Source: JBLNBU01 sp050260215
GTDB lineage: Bacteria > Pseudomonadota > Alphaproteobacteria > Rhodospirillales > Magnetospirillaceae
Direction: 5' to 3'
Length of the DNA: 45,974 nucleotides
Assembly (NCBI GenBank): GCA_050260215.1
Contig: JBLNBU010000061.1
Location: 1 to 45,974, forward strand
Made by a program: the position numbers and the translations under genes. Below, piece after piece: positions 42,851-45,974 of this stretch (position 1 is the stretch's first letter; each line of letters opens with the position of its first letter). The notes under the pieces are model-generated. The model worked only from the letters and a program-made list of their open reading frames with translations. It did not search any database and was not told the DNA's origin.

Positions 42851-43684
42851 ATGAAGACCTTCCACCTCCATCTGGTTTCCGACGCCACCGGCGAGACCGT
42901 GACCTCGGTGGCGCGCGCCTGCATGGTCCAGTTCGAGGGCATCTTGCCGGTCCAGCACAACTGGTGGCTGGTGCGCACCCAGGGCCAGGTCGAGCGGGTG
43001 ATCACCGGCATCGAGGAGCACCCCGGCATCGTCCTGTTCACCCTGGTCGACAGCGGCGTGCGCTCGGTGCTGGAAGAAGCCTGCCGCCACCTGAAGGTTC
43101 CCTGCATCCCGGTGCTCGATCCGGTGATGGCGGCGCTGGCCGGCCACCTGGAAGTGGAGATGCACCACACGCCGGGCCTGCAGTACCAGCTGGACGCCGA
43201 GTATTTCAGCCGCATCGACGCCATGCAGTTCACCCTGGCCCATGACGACGGCCAGCTGATCGAGGACTGCGACGACGCCGACATCGTGCTGATCGGGGTG
43301 TCGCGCACCTCGAAGACGCCGACCTGCATGTACCTGGCCAACCGCGGCCTGAAATGCGCCAACTATCCCCTGGTCCCCGGCGTGCCGTTGCCGCCGCCGC
43401 TGGAACGGGTCGACGGGCCCCTGGTGGTCGGCCTGACCAAGGACCCCAAGAGCCTGTCCGACATCCGCCGGGCGCGCCTGCGCATGCTCAACCAGGAGGA
43501 AGAGGCCGACTACGCCCAGTTCGAGAAGGTCAAGGAAGAGGTGCAGTGGGCGCGCCGGCTGTTCTCGCGCCATGGCTGGCCGGTGGTCGACGTCACGAGG
43601 CGCTCCATCGAGGAAGCCTCGGCCGCCATCATCCAGCTGCACGCCCAGCACGTGGCGCGGCGCAAGGAGATGGGCAAGCCGTGA
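42851..43684 (+). CDS. ppsR: pyruvate, phosphate dikinase regulatory protein (DUF299)
   Basis: The 277-residue bifunctional kinase/pyrophosphorylase switches pyruvate phosphate dikinase or PEP synthase off and on by ADP-dependent phosphorylation. It begins HLHLVSDATGETVTSVARA and has the P-loop GVSRTSKT at residues 149-156. The central region YQLDAEYFSRIDAMQFTLAHDDG is the family's best-conserved part. ATG 42851 is the first start after the origin region. The stop overlaps the maf start. Confidence 0.93.
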   Translation: MKTFHLHLVSDATGETVTSVARACMVQFEGILPVQHNWWLVRTQGQVERVITGIEEHPGIVLFTLVDSGVRSVLEEACRHLKVPCIPVLDPVMAALAGHLEVEMHHTPGLQYQLDAEYFSRIDAMQFTLAHDDGQLIEDCDDADIVLIGVSRTSKTPTCMYLANRGLKCANYPLVPGVPLPPPLERVDGPLVVGLTKDPKSLSDIRRARLRMLNQEEEADYAQFEKVKEEVQWARRLFSRHGWPVVDVTRRSIEEASAAIIQLHAQHVARRKEMGKP

Positions 43685-44271
43685 TCGTGCTGGCATCGGG
43701 CAGCGCGGCGCGCCGGGCCATGCTGGAGCAGGCAGGCGTCGCCTTTGCCGTCGGCGTCGCCGCCGTCGACGAGGATGCGGTCAAGGCCGCCCTCCGCACC
43801 GAGACCGACAACCCCGCCCGCGCCGCCGAGGCCCTGGCCGAGCTGAAGGCGGTGCGCGTCTCGGCCCGCCATCCCGGCGCCATCGTGGTCGGCGCCGACC
43901 AGATGCTGGATTGCGACGGGCGCTGGTTCGACAAGCCCTCGACGCCGGCCGACGCCCGCGCCCAGCTGGCCACCTTGCGCAACCGGCGCCACCGCCTGAC
44001 CAGCGCGGTGGTGGCGGTGCGCGACGGCCGGCGCCTTTGGCACCACACCGAGCCGGCGTGGCTGACCATGCGTGCCTTTTCCGACGCCTTCCTCGATCGT
44101 TATCTGGAACAGGCGGGCGAACTGGTGCTGTCCTCGGTCGGCGCCTACCAGCTGGAAGGGCTGGGCGCCCAATTGTTCCTGGCGGTCGAGGGCGACTTCT
44201 TCACCATCCTGGGCCTGCCGCTGCTGGCCCTGTTGGACTTCCTGCGCGAGAACGGAGAGCTGGTGCCATGA
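43681..44271 (+). CDS. maf: Maf-family nucleoside triphosphate pyrophosphatase
   Basis: The 196-residue protein hydrolyses noncanonical or modified NTPs to the monophosphate. The family motifs are LASGSAARRAML near the N-terminus, the acidic VVGADQML, the substrate loop DKPSTPADARAQLATL and the late SSVGAYQLEGLG. The usual Ser-Pro-Arg of the first motif is SAAR here. The start is GTG 43681, overlapping ppsR by four bases; the end overlaps aroE by four. Confidence 0.9.
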   Translation: MIVLASGSAARRAMLEQAGVAFAVGVAAVDEDAVKAALRTETDNPARAAEALAELKAVRVSARHPGAIVVGADQMLDCDGRWFDKPSTPADARAQLATLRNRRHRLTSAVVAVRDGRRLWHHTEPAWLTMRAFSDAFLDRYLEQAGELVLSSVGAYQLEGLGAQLFLAVEGDFFTILGLPLLALLDFLRENGELVP

Positions 44272-45104
44272 TCGTTTCGGGCAAGGCACGACTGGCCGGG
44301 GTGATCGGCTGGCCGATCGGGCACTCGCGTTCGCCGCGGCTGCACGGCTGGTGGCTGGACCAGCACGGCATCGACGGCGCCTATGTACCGCTGCCGGTCC
44401 GGCCCGAAGACTTCGAGACGGTGCTGCGCGCCCTGCCCCGCATGGGCTTCGCCGGCGCCAACGTCACCGTGCCCCACAAGGAAGCGGCGCTTAGACTTGT
44501 CGATGTGGTCGAGCCGCTGGCGGCGCGCATCGGCGCGGTCAACACCCTGGTGGTACTGGACGACGGCCGCATCGAGGGCCGCAATACCGATGCCTTCGGC
44601 TTTCTTGAGAACCTGCGGCGCGGCGCGCCCGGCTGGGACGCCGCCGCGGCGCCCGCCGTGGTCATCGGCGCCGGCGGCGCGGCGCGTGCGGTGTGTGCTG
44701 CACTTCAGGACGCCGGCATCCCCGAGATCCGCCTGGCCAACCGCACCCCTGACCGTGCGCTGGCCCTGGCCGCCGAGCTGGGAGCACCGGTCCGGCCGGT
44801 GGCGTGGTCGGAACGCGCCGCCGCCCTGGACGGGGCCGGCCTGGTGGTCAACACCACTACGCTGGGGATGACCGGCCAGCCGCCGCTCGACCTCGACCTG
44901 TCGGCTCTTGCGTCCTGCGCGGTGGTCAACGACATCGTCTATGCACCGCTGGAAACCGACCTTCTGGCTCGCGCCCGCGCCCGCGGCAATCCGGTGGTCG
45001 ACGGGCTGGGCATGCTGCTGTGGCAGGCGGTCCCCGGCTTCGAAGCCTGGTTCGGGCTCAGGCCCGAGGTGACGGACGAGTTGAGAAGGTTCGTGTTGAA
45101 TTGA
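44268..45104 (+). CDS. aroE: shikimate dehydrogenase
   Basis: The 278-residue enzyme reduces 3-dehydroshikimate with NADPH in aromatic amino acid synthesis. It shows the shikimate-binding GWPIGHSRSPRLHGWWL, the catalytic Lys71 in NVTVPHK, the matching Asp in GRNTDAFGF, the cofactor loop IGAGGAARAV and the NRTPDRA phosphate-binding region. The ppsR-maf-aroE order is typical next to alphaproteobacterial origins. All three are linked by 4-base overlaps. Confidence 0.95.
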   Translation: MIVSGKARLAGVIGWPIGHSRSPRLHGWWLDQHGIDGAYVPLPVRPEDFETVLRALPRMGFAGANVTVPHKEAALRLVDVVEPLAARIGAVNTLVVLDDGRIEGRNTDAFGFLENLRRGAPGWDAAAAPAVVIGAGGAARAVCAALQDAGIPEIRLANRTPDRALALAAELGAPVRPVAWSERAAALDGAGLVVNTTTLGMTGQPPLDLDLSALASCAVVNDIVYAPLETDLLARARARGNPVVDGLGMLLWQAVPGFEAWFGLRPEVTDELRRFVLN

Positions 45105-45147
45105 TGATCCTTGCCAGGATGAGGCACCTGCCAGGTACGGCAGCACC

Positions 45148-45974
45148 ATGACCGCGTCGCTTGCCGTCTATATCCACTGGCCGTTCTGCCTGTCGAAGTG
45201 TCCGTACTGCGACTTCAACAGCCATGTGGCGGCAGCCATCGACCAGCGGCGCTGGCGGGCGGCGCTTTTGGCCGAGCTGGAGTGGTTCGCCGCCCTGGCG
45301 CCGGGGCGCACGGTCACCAGCATCTTCTTCGGCGGCGGCACGCCCACCCTGATGGATCCCGACACCGCAGGCGCCCTGGTCGATCGGGTCAAGGCCCTAT
45401 GGGCGACCGCGCCCGACCTGGAAGTGACGCTGGAGGCCAACCCGTCGACAGTCGAGGCCGGGCGCTTCCGGGCCTTCCGCGCCGCCGGGGTGGGGCGCCT
45501 CAGCCTCGGCATCCAGGCGCTGGACGATGCGGCGCTGAAGCTTCTGGGCCGACGCCACGACCTGGCCGAGGCGTTGGCGGCGCTGGCCGTGGCCCGGCAA
45601 ACCTTTGACCGTTTCTCGTTCGATCTGATCTATGCCCGCCCCGGCCAGACGGTCGCCGCCTGGCGCGACGAGCTTGCCCGCGCACTGGACATGGCCGGCG
45701 ACCACCTGTCGCTCTACCAGCTGACCATCGAGGAGGGCACCGCGTTCGCGCCCGTGTTCGCCCGCGGCGACCTGGTGCTGCCGCCCGAGGACGAGGCGGC
45801 CGAGATGTTCGAGGCGACCCAGGACATGACCGCGGCCGCCGGCCTGCCCGCCTACGAGGTGTCCAACCACGCCCGGCCCGGCCAGGAAAGCCGCCACAAC
45901 CTGACATACTGGCTGGGCGGCGACTATGCGGGCGTCGGTCCCGGCGCCCACGGCCGGCTGGGCGGCGAGGCCTT
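45148..45974 (+). CDS. hemW: radical SAM heme chaperone HemW, 3' end beyond window
   Basis: An open frame runs from ATG 45148 to the window edge, giving 275 residues of an expected 380 or so. It has the radical SAM motif CLSKCPYC (Cys 14, 18, 21), then FFGGGTPTLM, LEANPSTVE, GVGRLSLGIQALDD and SLYQLTIEEGT, all of the HemN/HemW family. The cysteine spacing CxxxCxxC without the extra HemN N-terminal segment points to HemW, which delivers heme to membrane enzymes, and not to coproporphyrinogen dehydrogenase. It starts 43 bases after aroE. Confidence 0.92.
   Translation, partial: MTASLAVYIHWPFCLSKCPYCDFNSHVAAAIDQRRWRAALLAELEWFAALAPGRTVTSIFFGGGTPTLMDPDTAGALVDRVKALWATAPDLEVTLEANPSTVEAGRFRAFRAAGVGRLSLGIQALDDAALKLLGRRHDLAEALAALAVARQTFDRFSFDLIYARPGQTVAAWRDELARALDMAGDHLSLYQLTIEEGTAFAPVFARGDLVLPPEDEAAEMFEATQDMTAAAGLPAYEVSNHARPGQESRHNLTYWLGGDYAGVGPGAHGRLGGEA

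Overview
The window is GC-rich, gene-dense chromosomal DNA from an alphaproteobacterium, most likely of the Rhodospirillales (Magnetospirillum-like). This rests on gene content and order: hemE-oriC-ppsR-maf-aroE, hemE-hemH-hemJ-rho, and mnmE-mnmG-rsmG-parA-parB are classic alphaproteobacterial origin-region clusters. The species cannot be fixed from sequence alone.

Layout. 1-1036 is the distal end of an integrated phage-like element: a DUF1376-type gene running off the left edge, a small helix-turn-helix gene, and an attachment site formed by the 3' part of a tRNA-Arg. 1159-13284 holds unlinked accessory and housekeeping genes: a minus-strand sensory block (chemoreceptor, Cache-HAMP-cyclase, solitary TRAP-type binding protein), a DUF72 protein, two atypical response regulators, ribA with a decayed RibB-like domain, and xthA. 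13359-13542 is an unusually structured intergenic region. 13551-17781 is dapC-like/ftsK/lolA. 17948-19956 is the nitrogen module glnK and amtB, each with a sigma-54-like promoter. 20255-27875 carries ubiH, a HAD-like protein, a YchJ-family protein, a polysaccharide deacetylase coupled to an acetyltransferase-like gene, tRNA-Gly, and a thioredoxin/Lon-N/Trm112-like/DUF971 run.

From 27972 rightwards the window is the replication-origin region. A minus-strand operon (DUF6489, [2Fe-2S] ferredoxin, mnmE, mnmG, rsmG, parA, parB) contains three parS sites, one lying on the mnmG start codon. A plus-strand block (YyaL-like, ogt, quinone oxidoreductase, small membrane protein) separates it from rho-hemJ-hemH-hemE. 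The 402-bp gap between divergent hemE and ppsR has an AT-rich stretch and several near-consensus DnaA boxes and is the likely oriC. Rightwards follow ppsR-maf-aroE, translationally coupled, and a hemW gene cut by the window end.

Functionally the right part joins heme synthesis (HemE, HemJ, HemH, HemW), tRNA wobble modification (MnmE/MnmG), chromosome partition (ParABS) and origin function. I saw no CRISPR array, transposase or rRNA, and no clearly novel multi-gene defence system. The strongest unusual signals are the parS/start-codon overlap, the truncated and degenerate receivers, the structured gap near 13.4 kb and the orphan binding protein in the cyclase/chemoreceptor cluster.
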